Source: Burkholderiales bacterium
GTDB taxonomy: Bacteria; Pseudomonadota; Gammaproteobacteria; Burkholderiales; Casimicrobiaceae
DNA: 64,000 nt
Direction: 5' to 3'
NCBI GenBank assembly: GCA_025354165.1
Contig: JANXNI010000007.1
Span: forward strand, 62,001-126,000
Made by a program: the position numbers and the translations under genes. Under the pieces are notes generated by a model, which saw only the letters and a program-made list of their open reading frames with translations, was not told where the DNA came from and did not search any database. The first letter of the stretch is position 1. Every line of letters starts with the position of its first letter. Below, piece by piece: positions 9,231-18,757 of this stretch.

Positions 9231-10196
9231 ATGAACAATAAAACCCCCGCCGCGCCTCAACGTGTCCTGGTTACCGGAGGCGCGGGATTTCTGGGCTCGC
9301 ATCTGTGTAAACGTCTGCTCGCGGATGGTCATGAAGTAATCTGTGTCGATAACTTCTTCACCGGCACCCGTCGCAATGTGGAATCGTTGCTGGGCAATCC
9401 GCATTTCGAACTCATGCGGCATGACGTCACCTTCCCGTTGTATGTGGAGGTTGACCGTATCTACAACCTTGCCTGCCCGGCGTCGCCCGTGCACTATCAG
9501 TTTGACCCAGTACAAACGCTAAAAACTTCAGTCCACGGTGCGATCAATATGCTGGGCTTAGCGAAGCGCACGCGGGCCCGCATTCTGCAAGCCAGCACCA
9601 GCGAAGTCTACGGCGATCCCGAGGTTCACCCGCAGCCCGAAGCCTACTGGGGGCGGGTGAATCCTATCGGCATCCGCTCCTGTTATGACGAGGGCAAGCG
9701 CGCCGCAGAAACGTTGTTTTTCGATTACCACCGTCAACACAAAGTTGACATTCGCGTCATCCGAATCTTCAACACTTACGGCCCGAACATGCACCCGAAC
9801 GATGGACGCGTCGTCTCCAACTTTATCGTTCAAGCGCTACAAAACAAAGACATCACCATGTTCGGCGCGGGCCAGCAAACGCGAAGCTTTCAGTACGTGA
9901 GCGATCTGGTCGAAGGCATGATCCGCATGATGGAAAACGAGTCGGGCTTTATTGGCCCGGTTAACTTGGGTAACCCCGGCGAATTCACCATGATGCAGCT
10001 TGCTGAGCTGGTATTGGCGCTGATCCCGGAAAGCAAGAGCAAAATCGTTCACCAGCCGCTGCCTGCCGATGATCCCCGGCAGCGCAAGCCTGATATCGAA
10101 CTCGCCAAGCACCAGCTTGGTTGGGAGCCTGCGGTTGCGCTGCGCGACGGTTTGCTACCCACCATCGAATACTTCAGACGCGTTCTCAACGCATAA
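9231..10196 (+). CDS. uxs: UDP-glucuronate decarboxylase (UDP-xylose synthase)
   Basis: The 321-aa short-chain dehydrogenase-type enzyme converts UDP-glucuronate to UDP-xylose. It has the NAD-binding [10 protein letters not shown] motif, the family-typical [12 protein letters not shown] and [14 protein letters not shown] segments, and the YDEGKR active-site Tyr-x-x-x-Lys. These long diagnostic stretches separate it from GalE and RmlB. It lies 57 bases after the B2 gene and 63 bases before Ugd, which makes its substrate. The two enzymes feed glycan assembly rather than the peptide pathway. Confidence 0.92.
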   Translation: MNNKTPAAPQRVLVTGGAGFLGSHLCKRLLADGHEVICVDNFFTGTRRNVESLLGNPHFELMRHDVTFPLYVEVDRIYNLACPASPVHYQFDPVQTLKTSVHGAINMLGLAKRTRARILQASTSEVYGDPEVHPQPEAYWGRVNPIGIRSCYDEGKRAAETLFFDYHRQHKVDIRVIRIFNTYGPNMHPNDGRVVSNFIVQALQNKDITMFGAGQQTRSFQYVSDLVEGMIRMMENESGFIGPVNLGNPGEFTMMQLAELVLALIPESKSKIVHQPLPADDPRQRKPDIELAKHQLGWEPAVALRDGLLPTIEYFRRVLNA

Positions 10197-10259
10197 ATTA
10201 ACAAGTAAGCGCGGAACAGACATCCGTCCTAACGCTGACAACGCCGGAACTCCCAATCT

Positions 10260-11594
10260 ATGAATATCACTATCTTTGGCTCAGGCTATGTCGGCCTGGT
10301 GACCGGCGCGTGCCTGGCCGATGTTGGGCACAACGTCATCTGTGTCGACATCGATGCCAACAAAGTCGCCGCTCTTAATGCGGGCAAAGTCCCTATTCAT
10401 GAGCCCGGCCTCGACGAAATCATCGCGCGCAACCACGCCGCCGGGCGTATGGCTTTCACGACCGATGCTGCGAGCGCGGTGCGTCATGGCGAAGTTCAGT
10501 TCATCGCGGTCGGCACGCCGCCTGACGAAGACGGTAGCGCGGATCTGAAATATGTGATCGCGGTGGCGACTACGATTGGCCAGTACTTGAATCATTACGC
10601 CGTGGTCGTCACAAAATCCACAGTCCCCGTAGGCACCAGCGACAAAGTCCACGCCGCGCTGACAGCCGCCATGCTGGGTCGCTCCGATGCGCCCGCCTTC
10701 GCTGTTGCCTCCAACCCCGAGTTCCTGCGAGAGGGCGCGGCGATCATCGACTTCATGAAGCCTTCGCGCATCGTAGTCGGAGCACCGGACGGTCGTGCTA
10801 CGGGTTTGCTCGACGCACTCTATGAGCCCTTTACGTCAAAGGGAGCCGAGATGATCCACATGGATGTTCGCAGTGCTGAACTGACCAAATACGCCTGCAA
10901 CGCCATGCTGGCTACGCGCATCAGCTTCATGAACGATTTGGCCAACCTGGCCGAACATCTGGGCGCGGATATTGAGCATGTGAAGCACGGCATTGGCACA
11001 GACTTTCGCATCGGCCCGCACTTTTTGAACGCAGGCTGTGGCTACGGTGGAAGCTGCTTCCCGAAAGACGTAAAGGCACTGCTGCGCACCGCCAACGAAG
11101 CGGGCGGCATGAGCCTGCGCGTAGTGCAAGCGGTTGAAGACGTCAACGAAGATCAAAAGCATGTGCTAACCCACAAGATTGTGGCCAAGTTGGGGGACGA
11201 CCTGAAAGGCAAACACTTCGCCGTATGGGGGCTCGCGTTCAAGCCAGACACTGACGATATGCGAGAGGCCACTTCCGTCGTGCTCATCAACGACTTGCTC
11301 GCGCGCGGTGCGACGGTAAGTGCGTATGACCCCGTGGCGATGCCGGAAGCTCGGCGCATGTTTGGCGAACGGGCGGGGCTCAGCTTCGCGAATGACGCAG
11401 ATAGTGCCTTGCAGCAAGCACACGCGCTGGTCATCGTCACCGAATGGAAAGAGTTTGCGCGATTCGAACCCGCACAGATCAAGCGATCGATGCTTGAGTC
11501 AGCCAGGGTGTTCGATGGTCGGAACCTCTTTGCGCCGGGCGTTTGGGAACAAATAGGTGTGGAGTACGCTGGGATGGGACGAGCGGCCCGATAA
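10260..11594 (+). CDS. ugd: UDP-glucose 6-dehydrogenase
   Basis: The 444-aa enzyme oxidises UDP-glucose to UDP-glucuronate using NAD. The N-terminal Rossmann motif [18 protein letters not shown], the NPEFLREG segment and the catalytic Cys in GGSCFPKD are all present, and the length is normal. It is paired with the UDP-glucuronate decarboxylase just upstream, and its product can also feed the UDP-glucuronate epimerase at 27864. Confidence 0.96.
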   Translation: MNITIFGSGYVGLVTGACLADVGHNVICVDIDANKVAALNAGKVPIHEPGLDEIIARNHAAGRMAFTTDAASAVRHGEVQFIAVGTPPDEDGSADLKYVIAVATTIGQYLNHYAVVVTKSTVPVGTSDKVHAALTAAMLGRSDAPAFAVASNPEFLREGAAIIDFMKPSRIVVGAPDGRATGLLDALYEPFTSKGAEMIHMDVRSAELTKYACNAMLATRISFMNDLANLAEHLGADIEHVKHGIGTDFRIGPHFLNAGCGYGGSCFPKDVKALLRTANEAGGMSLRVVQAVEDVNEDQKHVLTHKIVAKLGDDLKGKHFAVWGLAFKPDTDDMREATSVVLINDLLARGATVSAYDPVAMPEARRMFGERAGLSFANDADSALQQAHALVIVTEWKEFARFEPAQIKRSMLESARVFDGRNLFAPGVWEQIGVEYAGMGRAAR

Positions 11595-11698
11595 GCGCGC
11601 CACAACGCCTTCATTTCTGTGCCATCCTGATGCTGTTGTTCGGGTTTGCAAGGTGGTATCTTGTTCTGGGCTAAGTCCAAAACCGTTCAGTGAGTTCT

Positions 11699-11783
11699 TG
11701 TAGGAGCGGCTTGCCGCGACCTCCGCCTGCTAAACGTAATATTGTTGCTTTGCCACGTTGGGTCGCGGCAAGCCGCTCCTACA
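11699..11783. repeat. REP-type palindromic pair (BIME-like)
   Basis: Two 23-base arms, 11699-11721 and 11761-11783, are exact reverse complements separated by 39 bases. The arm sequence (TAGGAGCGGCTTGCCGCGA core) also contains its own short palindrome and matches the style of REP elements known in Pseudomonas and Xanthomonas relatives. It sits between ugd and the methyltransferase gene, where such elements commonly lie and can act as terminators or mRNA-stabilising hairpins. Confidence 0.85.
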
Positions 11784-11858
11784 GTGTGAGTTCTGTAGAG
11801 AACAATATTCGGGTTAAATCAGGCAAGCATCTTTTTGTTATCGCGTGGGTAAGTGTTT

Positions 11859-12983
11859 ATGTCCTATGCCGATTTAGTGGGTCACATTTCGATGGTCTTC
11901 GACCAAACCCGCAACGCAGCGTACGCCGCCGCGATTCGCAAACACGTGACGCCCGATACCGTAGTACTCGATGTCGGGGCGGGTCTTGGCGTGCTCGGTT
12001 TGATTGCCGCCGCAGCGGGAGCGAGAAAGGTTTACCTGGTCGAACCCGAGCCGGTGATTCACGCTGCGCGCGAGGTGGCTCGACACAACGGATTCGGTGA
12101 TCGTGTCGTTGCCATTCAGGGGCGCGTGGAAGAGGTTGATTTGCCGGAAAAGGTTGACATCATCACGTCGGTATTCACCGGTAATCTGCTTTATTCAGAA
12201 GACCTGTTGCCCTCGCTTTTTCTTGCCCGTGATCGTTGGCTAAAAGCCGGCGGCACGATGATTCCCGACGCTGCCGAATTAGTGGCTGCGCCTGTCAGCG
12301 CGCCACGTCTGCATGAAGACATGCTGGGTACATGGTCTACGCCCCATTTTGGCCTCGACTACAGCCCGTTGCGCCGCTTCGCATGCAACAAAATGTACAC
12401 CGAGCGCCGCCCCGGCTTCTTGCCCGAGTTGCTGGCGGAACCACAACTGTTGGTAGCGGCTGATTTGATGCTCGCGACAAAGACCGATTGCGACTCGCAG
12501 GTCTCCTTCGTTCCCAAGAATGATGGCGTTTGCTCGGGCGTTCTCGCGTGGATTCGAATTCGGCTGGGTGATGCCTGGCTTGGAACCGGGCCGCTCGATC
12601 CCCATGTGCATTGGACGCCGCAATTCATGCCTGTTGATCCGCCAATTGCGGTGTGGGCTGGAGAGCTGCTTAGTTTTAATTTACACCGTCCGGCGCATGG
12701 CGAATGGACGTGGCGACTTGAGACGGGCGGCGAAAAGCGTCGGCATTCCACTTTTCTTTCGCAACCGCACGCCCTCAACGACATGCGAAAACTTGCGCCT
12801 GATTTTGCTGGTCGTCTCAATGAACGCGCGCTGGCGGTTCGAGATACGCTCAGCCGAATGGACAGCTTGACGCGCAGCGACGCGATCGCGGCACACCTAC
12901 TGCAAACCTATCCAAGACAATTTTCCGACGCTGCGTCCACGCTCTCATTTGTTCGGGATCTGATGCGTAAATACGCACAGTGA
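11859..12983 (+). CDS. PRMT-like SAM-dependent methyltransferase, candidate peptide-tailoring enzyme
   Basis: The protein is about 374 aa from ATG 11859 (376 from GTG 11853). It resembles arginine N-methyltransferases: motif I VVLDVGAGLGVLGL, the acidic end of strand 2 (YLVEPEP), a double-E-like loop TSVFTGNLLYSEDLL, and a VHWTPQFMPVDPP segment matching the THW loop. The first Glu of the double-E loop is replaced (SVFTG instead of SEWMG), so a different target atom is possible. Its C-terminal 70 residues align with those of the decayed copy at 16780-17896. It sits upstream of the oxygenase and cyclase 1. Precursor 1 ends in Arg; whether that is the target is inference only. Confidence 0.78.
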   Translation: MSYADLVGHISMVFDQTRNAAYAAAIRKHVTPDTVVLDVGAGLGVLGLIAAAAGARKVYLVEPEPVIHAAREVARHNGFGDRVVAIQGRVEEVDLPEKVDIITSVFTGNLLYSEDLLPSLFLARDRWLKAGGTMIPDAAELVAAPVSAPRLHEDMLGTWSTPHFGLDYSPLRRFACNKMYTERRPGFLPELLAEPQLLVAADLMLATKTDCDSQVSFVPKNDGVCSGVLAWIRIRLGDAWLGTGPLDPHVHWTPQFMPVDPPIAVWAGELLSFNLHRPAHGEWTWRLETGGEKRRHSTFLSQPHALNDMRKLAPDFAGRLNERALAVRDTLSRMDSLTRSDAIAAHLLQTYPRQFSDAASTLSFVRDLMRKYAQ

Positions 12984-13105
12984 CGCCACTACCGCCAATC
13001 ACTCACCGAGCTGCAGTCTTGCAGATCAACCCAGATTCCCTGCAAACGCTAGATCTGCTCGCTATGTCGCTGCGTCATTTGAAATTTGCGCCGTGTTCAG
13101 GCTGA
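12980..13105 (+). pseudogene. Short TPR-like remnant or tiny ORF
   Basis: A 41-codon frame begins at a GTG that overlaps the methyltransferase stop. Its translation includes LQINPDSLQTLDLLAMSLRH, which looks like one tetratricopeptide repeat. It ends without continuing into the oxygenase frame. It may be the leftover of a longer TPR gene or of an N-terminal domain once joined to the oxygenase downstream; it is too short to be sure it is real. Confidence 0.25.
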
Positions 13106-13196
13106 TACGCCGTTGGGCAAGGTTGGAGTACATGTATCTCCCCAGTTGCGATATCCTTGGGCTTCCGCGTAGCGTTCAACGACGAGTACCCTGCGA

Positions 13197-14084
13197 ATGA
13201 TGGACAGAATCATTGACGCTTCACCAGCGAAGATGGCGCCACACCGTGATGCTGCCACCGAAAAGACGAGACCGCCCAGAAGCTTGCTTTACCCTTGGTA
13301 CGACTCCGTTTGGCTAGAAAATTACACAATTGCCAGGGGCATCGTAAAGCGGGTCAAGCCTGACGCGTTGGCTGCATTCGAAGCTGCCTTCAGTGTTTTC
13401 CACACTCGTCCAGACTTCCGGGTGAAACTGCTTGAACAGGTGTTTGACGAGGGGGCGCTGGAGACCCTTCGCTGCGTTGTGAAATCGTTGAAGCCCATGG
13501 ACTTCGCATTGCACGAGGTGCAACTGTTCAAGCGATTTGTCGTACATAACCATCCTTTGATTACTGAACTTCAGACTACGCTCATTGCCCTAGTGAGTGA
13601 AGCAGTAGGCGAACCGGTCGAGTCCAACTATAACTTTTTGAGCCTGTATAGCGGGATGGGTGTTTGCCCCGTCCATATGGATTCTCCGGAGGCAAAATGG
13701 ACGCTCGACCTATGTCTCAATCAGAGCGAGCCTTGGCCCATTTATTTCAGTCGTGTGCAACGTTGGCCTGAAGTCGATTCTGATGCGGCGCTGCTCGCCA
13801 ATGACGAAAATGACTGGGAAGAGGCAATAAAGCAATCCGCTTCGCTGGAATTTTCGTCGCACACCATGAGTCCGGGGCAAGCGCTTCTGTTTTCAGGCAG
13901 TAGTCAGTGGCATTATCGAAACGCCATGCCAACAGGACGATCCAATTCGTTTTGCGACTTGCTATTTTTTCACTTCATTCCGCGCGGCACCGGCTCACTT
14001 CTCCTGTCGGAAAACTGGGCGCGCATCTTTGACATACCCGAACTCAACGAGGTGGCTTTGAGCGATGGTTCAACTGTGAAGTAA
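13197..14084 (+). CDS. Putative 2-oxoglutarate/Fe(II)-dependent oxygenase
   Basis: The 295-aa protein shows the jelly-roll dioxygenase metal triad: His160 and Asp162 in CPVHMDSPEAKW, and a distal His239 in SSQWHYRNAMP, with Arg248 nine residues later as the likely 2-oxoglutarate anchor. I recognise the fold but not a specific subfamily. Two in-frame ATGs open the gene and an in-frame stop lies at 13170, so the start is well bounded. It sits between the methyltransferase and lasso cyclase 1, which suggests a hydroxylating tailoring step on precursor 1. Known precedent: a 2OG oxygenase hydroxylates Asp in the lasso peptide canucin. Confidence 0.72.
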   Translation: MMDRIIDASPAKMAPHRDAATEKTRPPRSLLYPWYDSVWLENYTIARGIVKRVKPDALAAFEAAFSVFHTRPDFRVKLLEQVFDEGALETLRCVVKSLKPMDFALHEVQLFKRFVVHNHPLITELQTTLIALVSEAVGEPVESNYNFLSLYSGMGVCPVHMDSPEAKWTLDLCLNQSEPWPIYFSRVQRWPEVDSDAALLANDENDWEEAIKQSASLEFSSHTMSPGQALLFSGSSQWHYRNAMPTGRSNSFCDLLFFHFIPRGTGSLLLSENWARIFDIPELNEVALSDGSTVK

Positions 14085-14373
14085 GAACGTTGCAATCTGT
14101 GGATAAAAATATCGCAACGCAAATTTCTGCCAAGGACCGCCACTTGAACTGTCGTCTTTCTACCTGCTTCGCTGGCGCGCTGCTGTTCAACTGGCTGCTG
14201 CCACCCCGCAGTATTTCTGGCGATCTAGGTTTCGGCGTTTGCCTCGCGAATGGCGAGCCTTTCGCTCGCGCATGTGCATAGCGCGAAGGAGTTCCGGTCA
14301 ATGGTCTCCTGGACAAAGTGACTGAATTAGCCCCTTTTGAAGGCGCTCTGCCAGCCACTGCGTTGGAGAACGC

Positions 14374-16290
14374 ATGAGCGGTATCGCCGGCATCATCCAC
14401 TTTGACGGACGACCGGTGCAGCCCGGCGAGGTGGAAGCTATGACCGCGGGCATGCACTACCGCGGGCCGGATGGCATTAACCACTGGCGCAGAGGGTCTG
14501 TGGCGCTGGGCCAGTGCATGCTGCGCACCACGCCCGAATCGCTCGAAGAAAACCAGCCGCTGACCAACGAGGATGAAAGTCTTGTGCTTGTCATGGACGG
14601 TCGGGTGGACAACTGGGAAGAACTGCGCCGCGAACTGCTGGGAAAAGGCGCGGTGCTGCGCACGTGCGCCGATGCCGAGCTGGTGCTGCGGGCTTATGAG
14701 GTCTGGGGCAGGGAATGCTTACCGCACATCGAAGGTGACTTCGCGTTCGTAGTTTGGGACGCCCGGCAGCGCGAGGCGTTTTGCGCGCGAGATCGTGTCG
14801 GCAATAGGCCTTTTCACTATTACTGGAACGGGCGTTCGCTGGTCTTTGCCTCTGATGTACGTGCCATCTTGTCGTTGCCTTGGATTCCGCAAACACAGAA
14901 TATCGGTGTGGTGGCTGAATATCTTGCTGCAGATTGGTATTCGCGAGATGAAACCTTATGGCGAGACATTGTGCGTTTGATTGGCGCACATTTCATGACA
15001 GTTAACGCGGCAGGAGCTCGGCTCCTTCCGTACTGGACGCCCGACTTACAAGCCAAGCTTCCGTGTCGAAGTGACGAGGATTACGTCGAGCACTATCTTG
15101 GGCTGGTCACAGACGTGGTTCGACGGATGTCTCGTTCCCATCAACCGCTGGCATGTGAAGTGAGCGGTGGGCTCGATTCTTCCGCTATCTTTGCCATGGC
15201 CGAGACGCAGCGCCAGCAAAGTAAATTGTTAGCTCCGGCACTGGAAGGCTATACACTTGATTTTCAGGGAGATGCGCATGCGGATGAGCTGGGCTATGCA
15301 CGTGCGGTTGGGTTGCACTTGGGGCGAGCAATTCACGAAATAGCGCCAAACCGCAGATCACTGGTATGGCTAAAAAATTATGCGCGATTCTTTAAGGAAA
15401 TGCCGGAGTACCCAAACCATACGATGATGCGATCAATTGAATTAGTTGCTCGCGCCGACGGTAGTAGAGTTTTGCTGAGTGGTACAGGTGGCGACGAATG
15501 GGTTGGAGGTGGACATTCTTATTATGCGGAGATCATTGCGGGGCTGCGCGTGCGCGAGCTCTGGAAAGTATTGCGGGATGATCGAAGAGCAGCGGGCGTG
15601 ATGCTCAGCAGTTGGTGGTGTATTCGGTCGGGCGTCATGCCGCTGCTTCCGAAGCGCGTTCGGCTCTTCCTGAAAGCTGTTGTCGCAGCCGCTGCAGGGC
15701 GCACCGTCGACCATTCTTATGCTTGGCTCGATCCCGCCCTGCGAAACGATGTCAACCGCGCGAGACAAAGAAACGACCGCTCACTTCTCGGCCCTACACC
15801 CAGGATAGGGCAGCGTAGGCAAGCAGCAATTCTGTTGAGCGCTAGTTCGCTCGTTGATCGCGAAATGCGGGAGCGTCAGACCGCACACATGGGGCTTGAG
15901 ATTCGTCGGCCGTTCTGGCACGCGCGGATCATTGAAGCTGCCATTGCTACCCCAGAGCACTTGCGCTGTCGCGGGTACGTAAACAAATGGATGCACCGAC
16001 GCGCCATGACAGGGATGTTGCCTGCGGCCACTTTGGGCCGCCGCTCCAAAGCTATTTTTAATTCTTCCTTCGTGCCTCATTGGGATGAACTGAGCGAATT
16101 AATCGTGGCTGAAATTCTGCCTCGGCGCAACAATTGGGTCGCATCGTCTCAGATTGCGCAGATCCTTAATGGCGTGCGCAATCCCGACCCTCTGCTGTGG
16201 CCAGATAAAGCCATGTGGTTGTTATGGTCACTTTTCGGTGTCGACGCTGTGCTCAGTTCGTCCTATTCCGACAATCCTACCGGTTTTTAG
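14374..16290 (+). CDS. Lasso cyclase 1 (asparagine synthetase homologue, Cys2 lost)
   Basis: The 638-aa protein has a glutaminase-like N-terminal domain (about 1-200) and an asparagine-synthase ATP domain (PP-loop SGGLDSSA, about 264-271). It begins MSGIAGI: the Cys2 nucleophile of true asparagine synthetases (MCGIAGI) is Ser, so glutamine hydrolysis should be lost, as in lasso cyclases such as McjC. The proposed reaction is ATP activation of Asp8 of precursor 1 and amide bond formation with Gly1. GGAGAA lies just before the ATG. The precursor gene starts 86 bases downstream. It has RiPP-type neighbours rather than amino-acid genes, unlike the synthetase at 28981. Confidence 0.87.
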   Translation: MSGIAGIIHFDGRPVQPGEVEAMTAGMHYRGPDGINHWRRGSVALGQCMLRTTPESLEENQPLTNEDESLVLVMDGRVDNWEELRRELLGKGAVLRTCADAELVLRAYEVWGRECLPHIEGDFAFVVWDARQREAFCARDRVGNRPFHYYWNGRSLVFASDVRAILSLPWIPQTQNIGVVAEYLAADWYSRDETLWRDIVRLIGAHFMTVNAAGARLLPYWTPDLQAKLPCRSDEDYVEHYLGLVTDVVRRMSRSHQPLACEVSGGLDSSAIFAMAETQRQQSKLLAPALEGYTLDFQGDAHADELGYARAVGLHLGRAIHEIAPNRRSLVWLKNYARFFKEMPEYPNHTMMRSIELVARADGSRVLLSGTGGDEWVGGGHSYYAEIIAGLRVRELWKVLRDDRRAAGVMLSSWWCIRSGVMPLLPKRVRLFLKAVVAAAAGRTVDHSYAWLDPALRNDVNRARQRNDRSLLGPTPRIGQRRQAAILLSASSLVDREMRERQTAHMGLEIRRPFWHARIIEAAIATPEHLRCRGYVNKWMHRRAMTGMLPAATLGRRSKAIFNSSFVPHWDELSELIVAEILPRRNNWVASSQIAQILNGVRNPDPLLWPDKAMWLLWSLFGVDAVLSSSYSDNPTGF

Positions 16291-16376
16291 CAGTGTGACG
16301 AACGCAAATTTATAGGTACTTTCTGCACGGTACTGTTAAACTCCGTAGGAAAAATTTGAATGATCGGAGTTTAGGC

Positions 16377-16535
16377 ATGCTTACTGATGAATACGCTGGC
16401 AAGGTTAGCTTAGTTACCCCGCGAGTGAAGGAAGAATATTCGTCGCCGGTATTGCAATGTTACGGCGTGGTGATTCAACTAACGCAAGGGTCTGGTTCAA
16501 ATAATGGAGATGGCACTAGTATGAATATGAGATAG
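16377..16535 (+). CDS. Lasso peptide precursor 1 (A1)
   Basis: A 52-aa ORF with GGAG seven bases before its ATG. The leader carries YSSPVLQCYGVVIQLT (residues 21-36), an exact fit to the YxxPxLxxxGxxxxxT signature recognised by B1 proteins. The conserved Thr36 is at position -2. The predicted core is GSGSNNGDGTSMNMR (residues 38-52): Gly1 can close an eight-residue macrolactam on Asp8, leaving a seven-residue tail with Met12, Met14 and Arg15 as the bulky residues. The core lacks Cys. It lies directly after cyclase 1, so the order is cyclase then precursor. No C-terminal Ser is present for a paeninodin-type kinase; Thr10 and Ser11 are the nearest hydroxyls. Confidence 0.85.
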   Translation: MLTDEYAGKVSLVTPRVKEEYSSPVLQCYGVVIQLTQGSGSNNGDGTSMNMR

Positions 16536-16779
16536 GAACGAGTGATTAGACCGAGCTCGTCCCGCTGAGTAATAGTTCGAGAAACAATGATCTGTATGTT
16601 TCGAATACACAGTTCATTTTCGGGGATAATTTTTACGTGGCTTTTTCGGTTGCGACGATTTAAAAAATCAACACAGTGATGTGGGCATCGGTGAGAGTCA
16701 GAAGATAAAAGCCTATGAATGTTAAGTACTCCACGATTGTGCTGAGTTGGCCTTTCAGCAGTGCGGCGGCTCAACTGTG

Positions 16780-17896
16780 ACGTCAGCTCTGGAAGTGCAT
16801 TCAGGATGTTCGTTCTACCCCATTCGGCTCGAAAAATTCAGGAGAGCCATCAGGACACGGTGTCTCCCAATCGTTGTAGATCTGCACTGGAGGTCAACTG
16901 TGCTGGAATTACTTTGGTTGCAGGATGATGGCGGTATAGTTTATGATATTGATCGGACAGTTGGCGTCGAGATTGCGCACGATTCGGGTCACCGCATAGG
17001 ATTTGGCAATTGAATCAGTTGCATGCATAACATGTCAGATTGTGCCGCGCGATCGGAGCTTGCCGATCTCCGCATGTTCGACCAGGTTGGATAGCCCTGT
17101 TTTGACTATGGAATATCGAAATGGTAGTGGATGCCACGATTGGAGAGCCTAAGCCGAATGGTGAGGTAATTCTACGTCGACACAAACCGTGAGTTGCAGC
17201 TCTGCGGTCGGATCAATTTCATGATTTGGCTAAACGGCGGGTCAGGCGCGTCGTTCCATCCGAATTTCAATGGCTTCGCCAGAACGGCGTCAACAGGTGA
17301 CACACCGTTTACCTCAAATGGGGCGATATTCTGGGCAATCCGACTGAGTTGGTTTGCACTGACTCGTACGGCGACAATGCTAGTTTTTTTTCATGGAATG
17401 CCGTGTCAAGTTTTGAAGGTGTATGTGTATTCAGAGATTGATCGGTTGGTCTCATCGCGAGCTGGCAGACGGTGTGTTGATGACCGGTTCGCCGCTTTCA
17501 GATCGGGCGATCAAGCGAAGTCAGGCATTTTTCCCAATCGACCCGACATTATCGGTCGAAACAGTCGATGGCGTCACAGTTACGATGTTGGCACGACCAG
17601 CCAATAAATTGATCGCTTGGGACCCCCGGCATCCTGCAACGGGTAGGCGATTTAGCAATTCGATTTTTCATGGCAAAAGGACGATGCCAAGGCAGTTCGT
17701 CAGAAGCCGAGGCGACTATGTTCCGAAGCTCAGTTTTACTGTGCGAGCTAAGGCTGTGGTGGTAGCGTTCTGTGACGGTCAACGATCTTTTGGCGACATT
17801 CAGGCAGCGATGTCGTCTGAGCATCCGCACCTTTTGTCTTCGGATAAGACAATCGCACGATTCATCGCTTCGGTGCTGAGTGTGGACACCGAATGA
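16780..17896 (+). pseudogene. Decayed second PRMT-like methyltransferase
   Basis: Pieces of one methyltransferase can be read in order across several frames. Near 16840-17010 are FRRAIRT, VVDLHWRSTVLELL and VYDIDRTVGVEIA, matching the SAM-binding region of the intact gene at 11859. MFDQVG and FDYGIS follow around 17074-17115, interrupted by TGA (17011) and TAG. GDILGNPTELVCTD and GDNASFFSW (about 17320-17400) lie in another frame after a stop. The C-terminal third (from 17423) is open to 17896 and aligns with the C-terminus of the 11859 protein. At least two frameshifts and several stops are present. The open tail overlaps the kinase start (ATGA), showing the former coupled operon. Confidence 0.8.
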
Positions 17897-18744
17897 GCGT
17901 GCAGTACGAGGTACGTGGCGCTCGCCAGCAGCTGGCAATTTCAACAGAGGCGTTTCATAAGTGGACGCAGCCTGACGGTAATGTATGGATGTGGTTCCAT
18001 CGGAACGATAGTGCATATCTATTGCGATTTCCTGATCTTGCGGACTTTCAGGTCTCGGGCGATGGCGTACGAGTGCTGGTCTGGCCTGTGCCAGGCGTGT
18101 CACCACAAACTGTTGAGCACCTGCATTTAAATCAAGTTTTGCCGCTCGCTCTAAGCCGCCAGGGAAAGCTTGTTTTGCACGGGAGCGCCGTCGACGTCGA
18201 CGGAAATGGCGTAGCTTTCGTCGGCGAATCGGGCATGGGCAAGTCCACACTTGCGGCGAGTTTTGCTACTAATGGTGGGCGCTTTTTGACCGATGATGGT
18301 GTGCAGATTGAGTGGGTGAACGGGAATTGCCAGATTATTCCCAGTCACCCGTCTATTCGGCTGTGGGAAGACAGCCAGAACGCGCTGACTGACGCGGCTA
18401 CGGTGGTAGCACCTGCGCTGGAATTCACCACAAAGGCACGATTACTCGCTGGAGCTAACATCGCTTTTTGTGAAGGGGCGCTGCCGCTTCGTCGTGTTTA
18501 CTTTTTGGGCGTGGGCGACGCGGCTTCTGTCGAGATCGAAATGATGAAGCCGGCAGAAGCTTTGATTCAAATGCTCAAACATTCGTTTTTTCTGGATATG
18601 GATGAGCGCGAGATGCTCGCCCAGCACTTCGACGAGCTTTCCCGGCTCGCAGCTCTACCCATCTATTTTCACCTCGACTATCGCCGTTGCTATGACGACT
18701 TGGCGCACGTGCGCGATGCAATCACGCAGCACGCCAGTAAATGA
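17893..18744 (+). CDS. HPr-kinase-like protein 1 (lasso-cluster kinase)
   Basis: The 283-aa protein has the HPrK/P C-terminal fold: LHGSAVDVDGNGVAFVG followed by Walker A GESGMGKST (about residues 110-118) and FLTDDGVQIE, equivalent to the DD-containing strand of HPr kinase. It lacks the N-terminal regulatory domain, as do kinases in lasso clusters. Family knowledge: relatives such as PadeK and ThcoK phosphorylate the C-terminal Ser of lasso precursors. Neither precursor here ends in Ser, so the substrate residue is open. It overlaps the methyltransferase remnant by 4 bases and is followed 13 bases later by the second B1 gene. Confidence 0.83.
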   Translation: MSVQYEVRGARQQLAISTEAFHKWTQPDGNVWMWFHRNDSAYLLRFPDLADFQVSGDGVRVLVWPVPGVSPQTVEHLHLNQVLPLALSRQGKLVLHGSAVDVDGNGVAFVGESGMGKSTLAASFATNGGRFLTDDGVQIEWVNGNCQIIPSHPSIRLWEDSQNALTDAATVVAPALEFTTKARLLAGANIAFCEGALPLRRVYFLGVGDAASVEIEMMKPAEALIQMLKHSFFLDMDEREMLAQHFDELSRLAALPIYFHLDYRRCYDDLAHVRDAITQHASK

Positions 18745-18757
18745 GAAAGCGCAACAG

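Noticed and set aside
13131-13199. Short frame starting MYLPSCDILG as a precursor peptide
   Set aside because: The spacing does not match the leader signature and there is no ring-forming acidic residue in position.
14085-14373. A 63-codon frame before cyclase 1 as another lasso precursor
   Set aside because: It lacks the YxxPxLxxxG leader and a suitable Gly/Ala...Asp/Glu core, and has no convincing ribosome site.
17383-17390. Run of eight T as a phase-variation tract
   Set aside because: It lies inside an already decayed gene and is much shorter than the G12 tract; not informative.
16747-17607. Two mid-size plus-strand frames (16747-17013 and 17194-17607) as separate genes
   Set aside because: The first, together with pieces in other frames, forms an ordered decayed methyltransferase; the second is mainly a shadow frame of that pseudogene.
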